Below are positions 16,686 through 25,003 of a stretch of DNA of 64,000 nucleotides, piece after piece. Location of the stretch: assembly GCA_036268405.1 (NCBI GenBank), contig DATAUF010000121.1, forward strand, positions 24,260 through 88,259, read 5' to 3'. Origin of the DNA: DASZTV01 sp036268405 (GTDB lineage: Bacteria; Actinomycetota; Actinomycetes; JAFAQI01). Positions within the stretch are counted from its first letter, which is position 1. Every line of letters starts with the position of its first letter. The notes under the pieces are model-generated. The model was not told where the DNA came from. It saw nothing but the letters and a program-made list of their open reading frames with translations, and made no database searches. Both the position numbers and the translations under genes were made by a program.

Positions 16686-17060
16686 TTAGGCGGTCTGCGT
16701 CGGAAGGCCGGCGGCACGCCAGGCTCGGAAGCCTCCGGCGAGGTCGGTGGCGCGCCAGATGCCGAGCTGCTGAAGCGCCGACGCAGCGAGACTCGACGCG
16801 TACCCCTCATTGCAGAACAGCACGATCCACGCGTCGCACGACGCGTCGGCGATACGCGCCTCGGATGCCGGGTCGAGTCGCCACTCCAGGACGTTGCGGT
16901 CGATGACCAGAGCTCCTGGGATGAGGCCTTCGATCACCCGGTTGACCTCGGGCCGGATGTCGACGAGGAGCGCACCTTCGCGCTGCGCGGCTGCGGCTTC
17001 CTTTGGGTCGAGCCGGCGCAGTCGCGTCCGCGCGTCCGCCAGCACCTCGTTGATCGTCAC
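16686..17060 (-). CDS. Single-domain rhodanese (sulfurtransferase-like)
   Basis: A 124-residue rhodanese domain: LLVDIRPEVNRVIEGLIPGALVI, then the active-site loop IVLFCNEGYASSLAASALQQLG with the catalytic cysteine in FCNEGYAS, and GGFRAWRAAGLP at the end. It moves sulfane sulfur between carriers. GTG at 17060 overlaps the stop of the cysteine dioxygenase gene (GTGA), so the two proteins are coupled: one oxidises cysteine, the other handles sulfane sulfur. The usual rhodanese loop is CxxGxxS, so CNEGYAS is a good match. Confidence 0.88.
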   Translation of the reverse strand: MTINEVLADARTRLRRLDPKEAAAAQREGALLVDIRPEVNRVIEGLIPGALVIDRNVLEWRLDPASEARIADASCDAWIVLFCNEGYASSLAASALQQLGIWRATDLAGGFRAWRAAGLPTQTA

Positions 17061-17596
17061 GCCGAGATCGCTCCCTGGCGGGCGGACTGGCTGTCGTCCC
17101 GGGTCGACACCGTTCGCAGCCGGGCAAGCCCGCTCGGGTGTTGCGCGTAGAACGACATTGCGGACAACGGAGGGGAGTACGCATGCAGGCTTACCGCCGC
17201 GGCCGGTCCGGCGTTGTAGACGTCGTGCACCGTCGTGGGTGCGATCGCGACCGAGTTGCCGGCGGTCACGATGGTGGTCGTCGTGTCGAGCGGGGAGTCC
17301 GGGACCGCGCGGATCTCGGTAAGTGCGCCCTGCACGACGACGAATGCGCCCGAGGATCCCCCGTGGTCGTGCAGCTCCGTCCCCTGGCCGGTGAGCCAGC
17401 CGAGCAGCCAGATGTCGGCGGTGTCGTCGCCGTGCAGCCGTCGCCACCAACGCCCGCACGCATCGAAGCGCGCCAGGCTTTGCCACTGCGACGCGCGATC
17501 GGCTAGTCGCTCGAGGACGATCGCGAGCTGGTCTGCGTCGAGGCGCGACTGAGCCGGGAGAGTCCGTGTGGGCCGTAGTCGTTGGGGGAGTGCCAT
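17057..17596 (-). CDS. Cysteine dioxygenase-family protein
   Basis: A 179-residue cupin. It carries the iron-binding H-x-H motif in ELHDHGGSSGAFVVVQG (about residues 74-90) and the third ligand His in IAPTTVHDVYN. The family oxidises cysteine thiol to the sulfinate with O2; some relatives take other thiols such as mercaptopropionate. It lacks the crosslinking cysteine of mammalian enzymes, as is usual in bacteria. ATG at 17596 lies 6 nt after TATAGT, so the transcript is leaderless, and a 20-bp palindrome covers that -10 box. It heads the unit with the rhodanese and the isomerase relic. Confidence 0.88.
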   Translation of the reverse strand: MALPQRLRPTRTLPAQSRLDADQLAIVLERLADRASQWQSLARFDACGRWWRRLHGDDTADIWLLGWLTGQGTELHDHGGSSGAFVVVQGALTEIRAVPDSPLDTTTTIVTAGNSVAIAPTTVHDVYNAGPAAAVSLHAYSPPLSAMSFYAQHPSGLARLRTVSTRDDSQSARQGAISA

Positions 17597-17597
17597 G

Positions 17598-17636
17598 GCA
17601 TTACTATACCATAATGCTCAAGTAACTCTGGTTACT
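17598..17636. promoter_or_regulatory. Promoter and two palindromes upstream of the cysteine dioxygenase gene
   Basis: GCATTACTATACCATAATGC (17598-17617) has 6-bp perfect arms and overlaps the minus-strand -10 box TATAGT (complement of 17603-17608). Next to it AGTAAC-TCTG-GTTACT (17621-17636) is a second perfect 6-bp inverted repeat at about the -35 position; it overlaps the last codons of the persulfide dioxygenase gene. This is the layout of a repressor-controlled promoter. The regulator is not identifiable here; a thiol- or sulfide-sensing repressor would fit the genes. Confidence 0.6.
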
Positions 17637-19023
17637 CCCGACCGGCCGTCGCTGAGACCAGATCCAGTTCTATTGCCGTCGCGAACGGGTCGTCCACCAA
17701 CACGACGTCGCGGTCTGCGCGATCGAGCAGGGATGCGGCGATCGTCGCTCGGAATCCGCTTGCGCAGTGGATCCACAGGACACCTTGGGGGAGCTCGGTC
17801 ATTCGCGCCGCCAGGTCGGCGAGCGGCACGTGCCACGAGCCGGGGATCGCGCCGTCACGAACGACCTCGTCCGGGCGCCGCACATCGATCACCTGCGCGC
17901 CGATGCCGAGCGCGTCCGCCAGGTCGACGAAGGTGGCGATCGGGAAGCTGCGTCGTGGCAGGTTCGGGGCAATCTCGGCGAGATCACCGTATGCCGCCGC
18001 GGCCGGACGGTCGATCCCGATCCTGACCAGCTGGCGCTGAGCCGCGGCGACCTGCTCAGCGGTTTCGGCAAGCAGGCTGAGCGGCTCGTCGTACGGATAG
18101 ATCCATCCGAGGTACGTCGCGAACTGCGGTCCGAGCTCCACGGCGACAGTTCCGGCGAGGTGGTCAGCCGCGAAGCTGCGCCGGTCGCGGATGTCGACCA
18201 CCCACTCGCCGGACGACAGCCGCTGGCCGATTTGGTCGGACCCGGCGATCTGCGGCGGACTGAGGTCCGCGGGGGGCGCGCCGGCCCGATTCCGTGGCGC
18301 CATGTGGACGTAATAGCTGGGGTACGGCGTGAAGCCGGCGATCGTACGTTCGACGAACCCGTCCTCATCATCCTCTGCGAGCGCAGCGTTGCTGCGGCGC
18401 TCGTCGCCGAGCGTGCCCGACGCGGAGTCGTGCTTGCCTGGGGGACCCGACGCGCAGAAGCTCCCGAAGCCATGCGTCGGAAACAGCCGCACCTCGTCAG
18501 GTAGAGGCGCCGTGAGCTCGCGGACTGAGCGGTACTGCGCGCGCGTCAGCTCACGGGTTCGGCTCTCATCGATCAGATCGGTGCGACCGACCGCGCCGTA
18601 GAGCAGTGAGCCGCCGCTGAACACCGCAGTCTCGCCACCCGATCCGGTGACCACATAAGAGAGGTGTCCGGGGGTATGGCCGGGCGTCGCGACCACCCTG
18701 ATGTGGAGCGACCCGACCTGCAGCATCGAGGCGTCGTCGACCGGCGTCCGCTCGTATGCCACTTCCTCGGATCGGGCGACGAGGTAGGGGACGCCAGCCG
18801 ATCGTGCGAGGTTGAGCCCGCCCGTGACGTAGTCGTTGTGGATGTGCGTCTCGCCGACCGAGCCAAGCACGAGCCCGAGCTTTCCCAGCATCTCGCTGAT
18901 GCGATCGATGTCGCGCTGCGGGTCGATCACGAAGGCGATTTCGCCGTCGTGCACGACGTAGCTGCGGTCGCCCAGCTCGTCCGTGCGGATCGTTTCGACC
19001 CGCAGGCGTGGTCCGCCGTTCAT
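17632..19023 (-). CDS. Metallo-beta-lactamase/rhodanese protein, persulfide-dioxygenase-like
   Basis: A 463-residue protein. An ETHE1-like metallo-beta-lactamase domain (about residues 1-240) has ETHIHNDYVTGG and ATPGHTPGHLSYV, followed by two rhodanese domains. The first rhodanese (VVDIRDRRSFAADHLAGTV) lacks the catalytic cysteine. The second has it in WIHCASGFRATIAASLL (about residue 422). The residue matching ETHE1's third iron ligand appears to be Gly (FSGGSLLYG, where ETHE1-like enzymes have GD), so this may be a variant subfamily. Likely role: oxidation or transfer of persulfide sulfur. It is divergent from the operon at 19165, with a CRP-like site between. Confidence 0.85.
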   Translation of the reverse strand: MNGGPRLRVETIRTDELGDRSYVVHDGEIAFVIDPQRDIDRISEMLGKLGLVLGSVGETHIHNDYVTGGLNLARSAGVPYLVARSEEVAYERTPVDDASMLQVGSLHIRVVATPGHTPGHLSYVVTGSGGETAVFSGGSLLYGAVGRTDLIDESRTRELTRAQYRSVRELTAPLPDEVRLFPTHGFGSFCASGPPGKHDSASGTLGDERRSNAALAEDDEDGFVERTIAGFTPYPSYYVHMAPRNRAGAPPADLSPPQIAGSDQIGQRLSSGEWVVDIRDRRSFAADHLAGTVAVELGPQFATYLGWIYPYDEPLSLLAETAEQVAAAQRQLVRIGIDRPAAAAYGDLAEIAPNLPRRSFPIATFVDLADALGIGAQVIDVRRPDEVVRDGAIPGSWHVPLADLAARMTELPQGVLWIHCASGFRATIAASLLDRADRDVVLVDDPFATAIELDLVSATAGRE

Positions 19024-19039
19024 CTGTCCTCGCTCGTCT

Positions 19040-19055
19040 TGTGACCCAGGTCACG
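19040..19055. promoter_or_regulatory. CRP/GlxR-like binding site between the two sulfur operons
   Basis: TGTGACCCAGGTCACG fits the Crp-family consensus TGTGA-N6-TCACA at nine of ten positions and contains the perfect palindrome GTGACC-CA-GGTCAC. It lies in the 141-nt gap between the divergent persulfide dioxygenase (-) and SBP56-like operon (+). Actinobacterial Crp/GlxR regulators bind such sites with cAMP; a class III adenylate cyclase is encoded at 41142 in this window. Binding is inferred from sequence only. Confidence 0.55.
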
Positions 19056-19164
19056 AACTCGTGTCGCGGTGGTTTGGGCTGTCCGATTCGTGCTATATCT
19101 AATCCAACCCACTCAAGTTAGGTGGGATACTGAGCAAGGTAAAGCCGACGCACGGAGGGCATGG

Positions 19165-21531
19165 ATGCGGATCCGGTTGGGAAGTTCGAGGCTGGTGGCG
19201 GCGGGCGCCGCCTTGGCGGTCGCGTCAGGCGGTGGAGTGGCCGCGGCAGCCACTGGGTCGTCGGGCAGCACGCAGTCGTTGCTCCCGACGATCACGCGGA
19301 CGGTCGACCAGATCCGCGAAGCGGGGAAGACCGTGGTTGGCAGCGTCAACTACACGGTCAACGAGAAGTCGCAGGCGCGTACGACCACGACCGACAGCTA
19401 CGGAAACCCGCTGCAGGGCTTGTCCCTGCAGGGGCTGCCGAGCCTGCCGGGTGTCGGTCAGGCGCTTCCGTTCGAGACCGGCAACAACACGGACCTGGAC
19501 AACGAGCCATCCAGCGAGAACACCGGCGAGTGCCCCGCAGCGGGCAAAGGTCACGAGTATCTGATCGTGTGGGCCGGCAAGATGAACGCCGCCGACCTGA
19601 CCGGTTCGGACATCGAGGACCTGATCGGCGGCGGCGAGGTCAACCCCGAGGGCTTGAAGTCGCAGATCCCGATCGAGTTCCTCGAGACCGGCTCGGACAT
19701 GATGGCCACGATTGACGCCGAGCCTGGTTGCTCGACCTACGGCAAGGTCGTCAACGTCTCGGTTGTCAGCGGCCCCGACGGCGTCGAGAACGAGCCGCAC
19801 CACATGCAGTACACGTGGTACCCCGGCCAGACCGTGTGGGCCGGTGGCCTGTTCACCTCGCGAATCTTCACCTACGACCTCTCGGACCTGCCGCAGGTCA
19901 AGCTCACGAAGATCGACGAGCCCTGGTCGACCCCGAGCGGCAGCATCTGGGACGCGTTCGCGACGCTGCCCAACGGCGACGCCTACGGCACGCTGATGGG
20001 TGGCCCGCTGTACGCATACGGCACCACGCCGGGCGCTGTCGTCGAGATCGCCGGCAGCAACCACCCGGGAGCGCAGCCGGGCGACATCCTCGGCGAGTGG
20101 CCGGCGACCGGCTCGAACAACCTTCTCCAGGGTGCGGACACCAACGGAAACGCGGTTGGTGCCCTCGCCAAGTCGGTCGGCGGCACCGTCTCCGACCTGC
20201 CGCACCTGGTGACCAGGGGTCAGGACGACAGCGGCCTGGACTTGAACAACGGCTCGGTCAAATGCCCGGACTTCGGCAGTTGCGCCAACCCGCACGGCAT
20301 CCAGATCCGCGCCGACCTCAAGACGATGGTGACGTCGGACTACGCCGAGCCGGCGCAGATCATCGAGGATCCGGTCAAACCGACGAATGCGTACTACTTC
20401 AGACGCACGGTGAGGGTCTGGAGCTTCAGCTCCAAGGGCTGCTCAGGAAACCCGACACCTGGCGCGACGCTGAACAACCCGAAGATATGTGCCATCGACG
20501 TGATGCCACTGGGGCCGCGTGACGACTCGAACCCGGCTCACGGCGAGAACCTCGGCATCATGGAGAACGGCTCGACGTGGGACTACCCGCTGCCGGACGG
20601 CCGGATCCCCAAGGGCTGGTTCTCGGAAAGCATGTGTGGTGGTGCCGTCTTCTACACGCCGGACATCACCAACACCAAGAAGCACCCGTGGCACGAGGTG
20701 TTCGACTCGACCGCTGCAGTCGCGGCGCTGAAGTCGAACGGCGCAGGCAAGGTTCCCGGTGGCGGCGACCTGAAGAACGAGCCAGCCGGCTGTGACGGTG
20801 CGGCGTGGGACGTGGTGAGCCCTGACAACCGGTTCCTGGGTCACGCGGTCAACGGCCGTTACATCCTGCAGGACGACTTCGATGACGCGGGTACGCCGAA
20901 GATGGTCTACACCCTGAGCATCACGAAGCTGCTCGAGGCCGGCGATCACTACCAGTGCAACCTGTCGGACAACATCCGGGCTCTCGCCGACCCGACGCTG
21001 GGCGGCAAGGACTGCCCGACGGTGGCCGGTGTCGTCGCGATCAATGACCCGACCTCGGGTGGTCCTCACTGGGCGGAGTTCGACAACTTCCGCCTCGCCG
21101 CGATCAAGATCAAGGACCCGAAGACGGGCAAGATCGTGACGGACTATCACGCGCCGACTCGGATCGCGGAGGCGAACTACTTCGTCGCGCGGACCGGCGT
21201 CGATGGCAACCACACGGTCTGCATGATCAACATGAACCCGAAGACGGGAAGCCTCTCGCTCGACACCAACTTCATCGACGAGACCGAGGGCACGCCCTGC
21301 GTTCAGTTCAACCGGCGGGACTGGCCAGACCCCAACATCAAGGGCTACTACAAGCCGCACGCGATGCTCTTCGTCGAGAACGGCGCGCCTGCCACGGGCT
21401 TGACCCCCTACGGGCACTCGTACGGTCCGAACTGTGAGTTCGGCAAGGTCGTCGATGGGCAGTGCCGTGGCTACTGGGGGGAGCCCATCGACATGGGCGC
21501 CGATACGGCCGGCCTGAAGTACGAGGAGTGA
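19165..21531 (+). CDS. Secreted selenium-binding-protein-56 / methanethiol-oxidase-like protein
   Basis: A 788-residue exported protein with a signal peptide at residues 1-29 (VAAGAALAVASGGGVAAAA). The rest follows the SBP56 (SELENBP1/MtoX) beta-propeller order: EPHHMQYTWYP (H212-H213, matching LHHSGW of the human protein), FTSRIFTYDLSD, ANPHGIQIRAD (H377), SPDNRFLGHAVNG, GGPHWAEFDNFRLAA (H635), DTNFIDE and KPHAMLFVEN (H732). Known family members are copper enzymes that oxidise methanethiol to formaldehyde, H2S and H2O2. This one is much longer (usual about 470), with extra N-terminal sequence and inserts, and its Cys/His set is only partly conserved, so the activity is inferred. GGAGG at 19154-19158 supports ATG 19165. 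First of seven coupled genes. Confidence 0.75.
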   Translation: MRIRLGSSRLVAAGAALAVASGGGVAAAATGSSGSTQSLLPTITRTVDQIREAGKTVVGSVNYTVNEKSQARTTTTDSYGNPLQGLSLQGLPSLPGVGQALPFETGNNTDLDNEPSSENTGECPAAGKGHEYLIVWAGKMNAADLTGSDIEDLIGGGEVNPEGLKSQIPIEFLETGSDMMATIDAEPGCSTYGKVVNVSVVSGPDGVENEPHHMQYTWYPGQTVWAGGLFTSRIFTYDLSDLPQVKLTKIDEPWSTPSGSIWDAFATLPNGDAYGTLMGGPLYAYGTTPGAVVEIAGSNHPGAQPGDILGEWPATGSNNLLQGADTNGNAVGALAKSVGGTVSDLPHLVTRGQDDSGLDLNNGSVKCPDFGSCANPHGIQIRADLKTMVTSDYAEPAQIIEDPVKPTNAYYFRRTVRVWSFSSKGCSGNPTPGATLNNPKICAIDVMPLGPRDDSNPAHGENLGIMENGSTWDYPLPDGRIPKGWFSESMCGGAVFYTPDITNTKKHPWHEVFDSTAAVAALKSNGAGKVPGGGDLKNEPAGCDGAAWDVVSPDNRFLGHAVNGRYILQDDFDDAGTPKMVYTLSITKLLEAGDHYQCNLSDNIRALADPTLGGKDCPTVAGVVAINDPTSGGPHWAEFDNFRLAAIKIKDPKTGKIVTDYHAPTRIAEANYFVARTGVDGNHTVCMINMNPKTGSLSLDTNFIDETEGTPCVQFNRRDWPDPNIKGYYKPHAMLFVENGAPATGLTPYGHSYGPNCEFGKVVDGQCRGYWGEPIDMGADTAGLKYEE

Positions 21532-24362
21532 CGCGCCGCCGTCTGCGTCGGGCCGGTTCGCTGGCCCGACGCAGCGGCAGTGTGGTGCTGCTTGCCGCGG
21601 TCCTCGGACTCGCGACGGCGGCCCCCGCCGCCGCGCATCCTTACTTGCTCAGCAGCGACCCCGCGAGCGGCGCGATCCTGACGACCGCGCCGGGCCAGAT
21701 CGACATCGGCTACACCGAAGGCCTCGACCGCTCGTACTGCACCGTCGTCCTCATCGCACCGGACGGCCATCGGATCTCAACCCACCAGGCCTCCGCGGAT
21801 GCCCCGACCGAGCTGTCCGTGGTCCCGGACTCTTCGCTGGCCGAGCAAGGTACCTACGCCGTGAACTGGACGGCGGTCGGCGACGACGGCCACACCGTGA
21901 TCGGAAGCTTCAGCTTCAGCATCGGACATCCTTCGGCCAACTCCGCGGTGCAGTCCGGCTCATCGGATGTCACCGGCAGTGCCTCCTCGCCACGAGGAGC
22001 GCAGCGGCTGCTGCGAACCGTCCTGCCGTTCGCATCCGTCGTCCTCGTGGCGCTGCTGCTGCTCGGCGGCGTTCTCGCCGCCACGGGACGGCGGGCGTCG
22101 CGAGTCCGATGGGGTGCGCTCGCGGTTGTTTTCGCGGTGGAGATCGCCCTTGCGGCCCTTGTCCTGTCCTCCGGCGGGCTCTCCGCCTTCGGCTCATCAG
22201 CCACCGGACGTCGGTTGATCGCGGAGCTCATTCTCACGGCCCTGGTGCTCCCCGTCGTCATCGACGGTGGCCGGCTCGCGGCCGGTCAACGCCCTTGCGG
22301 CTGGCGTCGCTGGCTCGCTGCGCTCAGTTCGCTCGGACTGCTGGTGGTGCTCGCCGACTCCGGTCACGCGGCTTCGCAGCCGAGCTCGCGCCGCGACCTC
22401 GTGCTCGCGGTCTACTCGGTTCACCTGCTGGCGGTCAGTGTCTGGATCGGCGCCCTGCTCGCGGTCATCCTCCGGATGCGATCAGGCGGCGGTGAGGCGC
22501 CGACGATGTCGACAGCAGATCCGAAACGCTCGCTGCGCCCACTCGTTGCGGTGTCGCTGGTCGCGGTGCTCGGCACTGGGATCGCGACTACCGACTGGGG
22601 TCTGCGCACGCTCGGGGACGTCCCGGGCACCTTGTACGGCAAGCTCGCCGTCGCGTTGCTGATCTTGTTCGTCGTGATGGTCTGGCTCGGGATCGTGGGC
22701 TCGTCGATGATGCCGGCTGCCACGGGGGAGAGGAGTCGGCTGCCGCGACTCAGCGCCGCGCTGATGGGTGCGGAGGCGGTCGTCGCGGCGGCGGCGCTGC
22801 TGGTCGCGGGAATCCTTGGCCAGGTCTCACAGCCGCTCGACGAGCCGTACGCCTCGCAGGCCTATGCGACGTCGACCGGCGTACCGCTCGCCGTGACGGC
22901 GGTCGGCGCCGATTCGCTGGACGTCGCCACCCTCGCGCCCGGCATCGTCGGCCGAAACACACTTGTCGTCGAGGTGGGTCAGGCGGACGAGGACGACTTT
23001 CTCAGTCCGGCACCCGGCGTCCGTTCAGTGACGGCGACGTTGTCGTGTGGCGGATGCGGCGAGCCCGACCAGCAGGTCGCCCTTCATTCGACCGGCGGTG
23101 GTGCCGAGTGGACCGCCGACGTCTCCCTGTCCGAGGCGGCGTCGTGGCTGGTCACCGCGGCTGTGACGCGCTCGGGTGAGCGACCTGGCACCGCGCGGTT
23201 CGCCGAGCGCGTCTCGCCGGCCGAGCTTCCGCACCAGATCGTTGTCGGCGTCCCGACGTCACTGTCAGGACCGACCGGTGAGACCTGCCGTGACGAGATC
23301 CTCGGTCTCCAGGTGGCACTCGAGGATCTCAACTCGCAGGCCGCCAACCACGGCGACCTGATCCGCGTCGTGGCGGTCGACCTGCACGACGGTGTCCCCG
23401 CGGCCATGGCGCGACTTCAGTCGCTCGGAGCCCGCCTGATCGCCTTGCCGTGCGGAACGGCGAGCGAGGTCCAGGGGGCGACAGCAGCCGCGCGCGACGC
23501 CGGTCTGCCGGTTGTCGCGGGTGCCGCGTCGATTCCTCAGGACCGCGCCGGCGTGTGGTCGACACAGCCGTCGTGGCGCGCCGAGGGCGCGGCGATCGGC
23601 ACCCAGGCGCTACGCCAGCTCGCGACCTCGGTCACCGTGCTCGTGGGCGACACGGTCGTCGACCGGACCGAGCTGGCCGGTCTGCGCTCGGCGCTGGCCG
23701 GGCGCCAGGTCGCGCTTCACATGACGGGATTCCCGTCGAAGCCGCTCCCGTTCGTCTCCGCATTGCAGCGCCACAACGCTGACGTCGTGGCGTTGCTCGG
23801 CGATCGGCATGAGGCCGCGCCGGTTGTTCACGCGTTCTCTGCGGTGTCACAGATCAACGGCTGGGTGCCTTCCCACGGCATCCTTGCGTCCGCTCAGCTG
23901 ATGAGTACGGACTTCATCGACGCCGCGGGCACGATCACCAGACTCGGGGGGATCGAGTTCGCGAGCGACATCAATCCGTTCGACCCGGTGTCGCAGTACT
24001 ACGCACAGCGCCTTCGCGCGCTCGCGCCCGGCGTACGGCCCTCCTTCGACGGACTGCACGGCTATCAAGCGGGTCTCGCGATCGCGCAGGCACTGCGCGA
24101 TGGCGGCGGACGTCCGTCGTCGAGCTCTTTGATCAGCCTGCTCGGCAGCCGGTTCGCCAAGTTCACGGTCGGGAGCTACCGCCTCGGCTGGAATCAGACT
24201 GGAGGCACCTCGACATCGCTGGCGTTCTTTCGATCGACATACGTGAACCCGATGGCGATGCCGTCCGACACGCCTGGCGGCGCCTCAGCCCTGGCCCACG
24301 AGGGCACCTTCCTCGACAGCGGCGGCTTCGAGCAGGTCGCGCCGTTCCGGATCACCTCATGA
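21528..24362 (+). CDS. CopC-CopD-YtkA-like-periplasmic-binding-protein fusion
   Basis: A 944-residue membrane protein of four parts. (1) Signal peptide to A36, then a CopC domain whose mature N-terminus would be His37 (HPYLLSSDPASG) and which keeps the second Cu(II) pair in GDDGHTVIGSFSFSIG (D120, H122). (2) About residues 160-435: a multi-helix CopD copper-resistance domain with DSGHAASQPS and YSVHLLAVSVWIGALL. (3) About 450-560: a YtkA-like beta domain with CGGCGEPDQQV. (4) About 568-930: a type I periplasmic-binding domain (IVVGVPTSLSGPTGE, GWVPSHGILASAQ). The GTG overlaps the upstream stop (GTGA). It probably handles copper for the SBP56-like protein outside the membrane. The added binding domain is unusual. 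Confidence 0.85.
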   Translation: MTRRRLRRAGSLARRSGSVVLLAAVLGLATAAPAAAHPYLLSSDPASGAILTTAPGQIDIGYTEGLDRSYCTVVLIAPDGHRISTHQASADAPTELSVVPDSSLAEQGTYAVNWTAVGDDGHTVIGSFSFSIGHPSANSAVQSGSSDVTGSASSPRGAQRLLRTVLPFASVVLVALLLLGGVLAATGRRASRVRWGALAVVFAVEIALAALVLSSGGLSAFGSSATGRRLIAELILTALVLPVVIDGGRLAAGQRPCGWRRWLAALSSLGLLVVLADSGHAASQPSSRRDLVLAVYSVHLLAVSVWIGALLAVILRMRSGGGEAPTMSTADPKRSLRPLVAVSLVAVLGTGIATTDWGLRTLGDVPGTLYGKLAVALLILFVVMVWLGIVGSSMMPAATGERSRLPRLSAALMGAEAVVAAAALLVAGILGQVSQPLDEPYASQAYATSTGVPLAVTAVGADSLDVATLAPGIVGRNTLVVEVGQADEDDFLSPAPGVRSVTATLSCGGCGEPDQQVALHSTGGGAEWTADVSLSEAASWLVTAAVTRSGERPGTARFAERVSPAELPHQIVVGVPTSLSGPTGETCRDEILGLQVALEDLNSQAANHGDLIRVVAVDLHDGVPAAMARLQSLGARLIALPCGTASEVQGATAAARDAGLPVVAGAASIPQDRAGVWSTQPSWRAEGAAIGTQALRQLATSVTVLVGDTVVDRTELAGLRSALAGRQVALHMTGFPSKPLPFVSALQRHNADVVALLGDRHEAAPVVHAFSAVSQINGWVPSHGILASAQLMSTDFIDAAGTITRLGGIEFASDINPFDPVSQYYAQRLRALAPGVRPSFDGLHGYQAGLAIAQALRDGGGRPSSSSLISLLGSRFAKFTVGSYRLGWNQTGGTSTSLAFFRSTYVNPMAMPSDTPGGASALAHEGTFLDSGGFEQVAPFRITS

Positions 24363-25003
24363 CTGTCACGCGGTCCGGAGCCGGCTGCGCCGCGACTCTC
24401 GCATTGCTCATCACAGTCTCCGGGTGCGGCGGCGGCTCGACCCCGCTGCCGTCGCACCCGGATCCAACGTCATCGGCCACCGGCTCCTCCGCCGCGGCGC
24501 CGATCTCGACCGGCTGCTCACCGAACCTGGTTCCCACGGGCTACACGATCGACGCGAAGCACTCCGGCAAGCTGACCGCCCACAGCTACAGCGCAGCAGC
24601 CGAGGTCCAGGCTGCGCTCGAGTACGACCAGCTGCAGTCCGGCGCGCGAGAGGTGTTCGTGCACTCGGCCGGCCGGCGCACCGACGGCGTCGCGACCTGC
24701 GTCGCCATGCAGTTCCCCTCTGCCCATCTCGCCGGACGGTTCTTCATGTCCTACCGAGCGCTCCGCAAGCAAGCCGGGTCGCTCGTGGCGGAGGTCTCGA
24801 TCCCTGGCGGTGCAAGCGGCCTGTCAGGTGCAACCGGCTACCTCGAGAGGGACCAGTCATTCCGCGGCTACCAGATCGCTTCGACCGATGTCATCGAGTT
24901 CTCCGGGCAGGACGGGCGCAGGCTCGACATCGTGTCGGTGGCCGGCGCGACTCCGTCGCGGAGCCTCGGACACAAGCTGCTCGTCGCGATGGCGAATCAG
25001 TGA
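24359..25003 (+). CDS. Lipoprotein of unknown function
   Basis: A 214-residue predicted lipoprotein: the signal ends in LLITVSGC, where Cys23 would carry lipid, followed by a Gly/Ser/Pro/Thr linker to about residue 50. The remaining globular part (YTIDAKHSGKLTAHSYSAAAEVQAAL, split around residue 62-87; RRLDIVSVAGATPSRSLGHKLL at the end) matches no family I know. It overlaps the CopC-CopD gene by 4 nt (ATGA) and its stop is shared with the next start (TGATG), so it is translated with the copper fusion and probably acts on the outer face of the membrane. Confidence 0.8.
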   Translation: MTVTRSGAGCAATLALLITVSGCGGGSTPLPSHPDPTSSATGSSAAAPISTGCSPNLVPTGYTIDAKHSGKLTAHSYSAAAEVQAALEYDQLQSGAREVFVHSAGRRTDGVATCVAMQFPSAHLAGRFFMSYRALRKQAGSLVAEVSIPGGASGLSGATGYLERDQSFRGYQIASTDVIEFSGQDGRRLDIVSVAGATPSRSLGHKLLVAMANQ

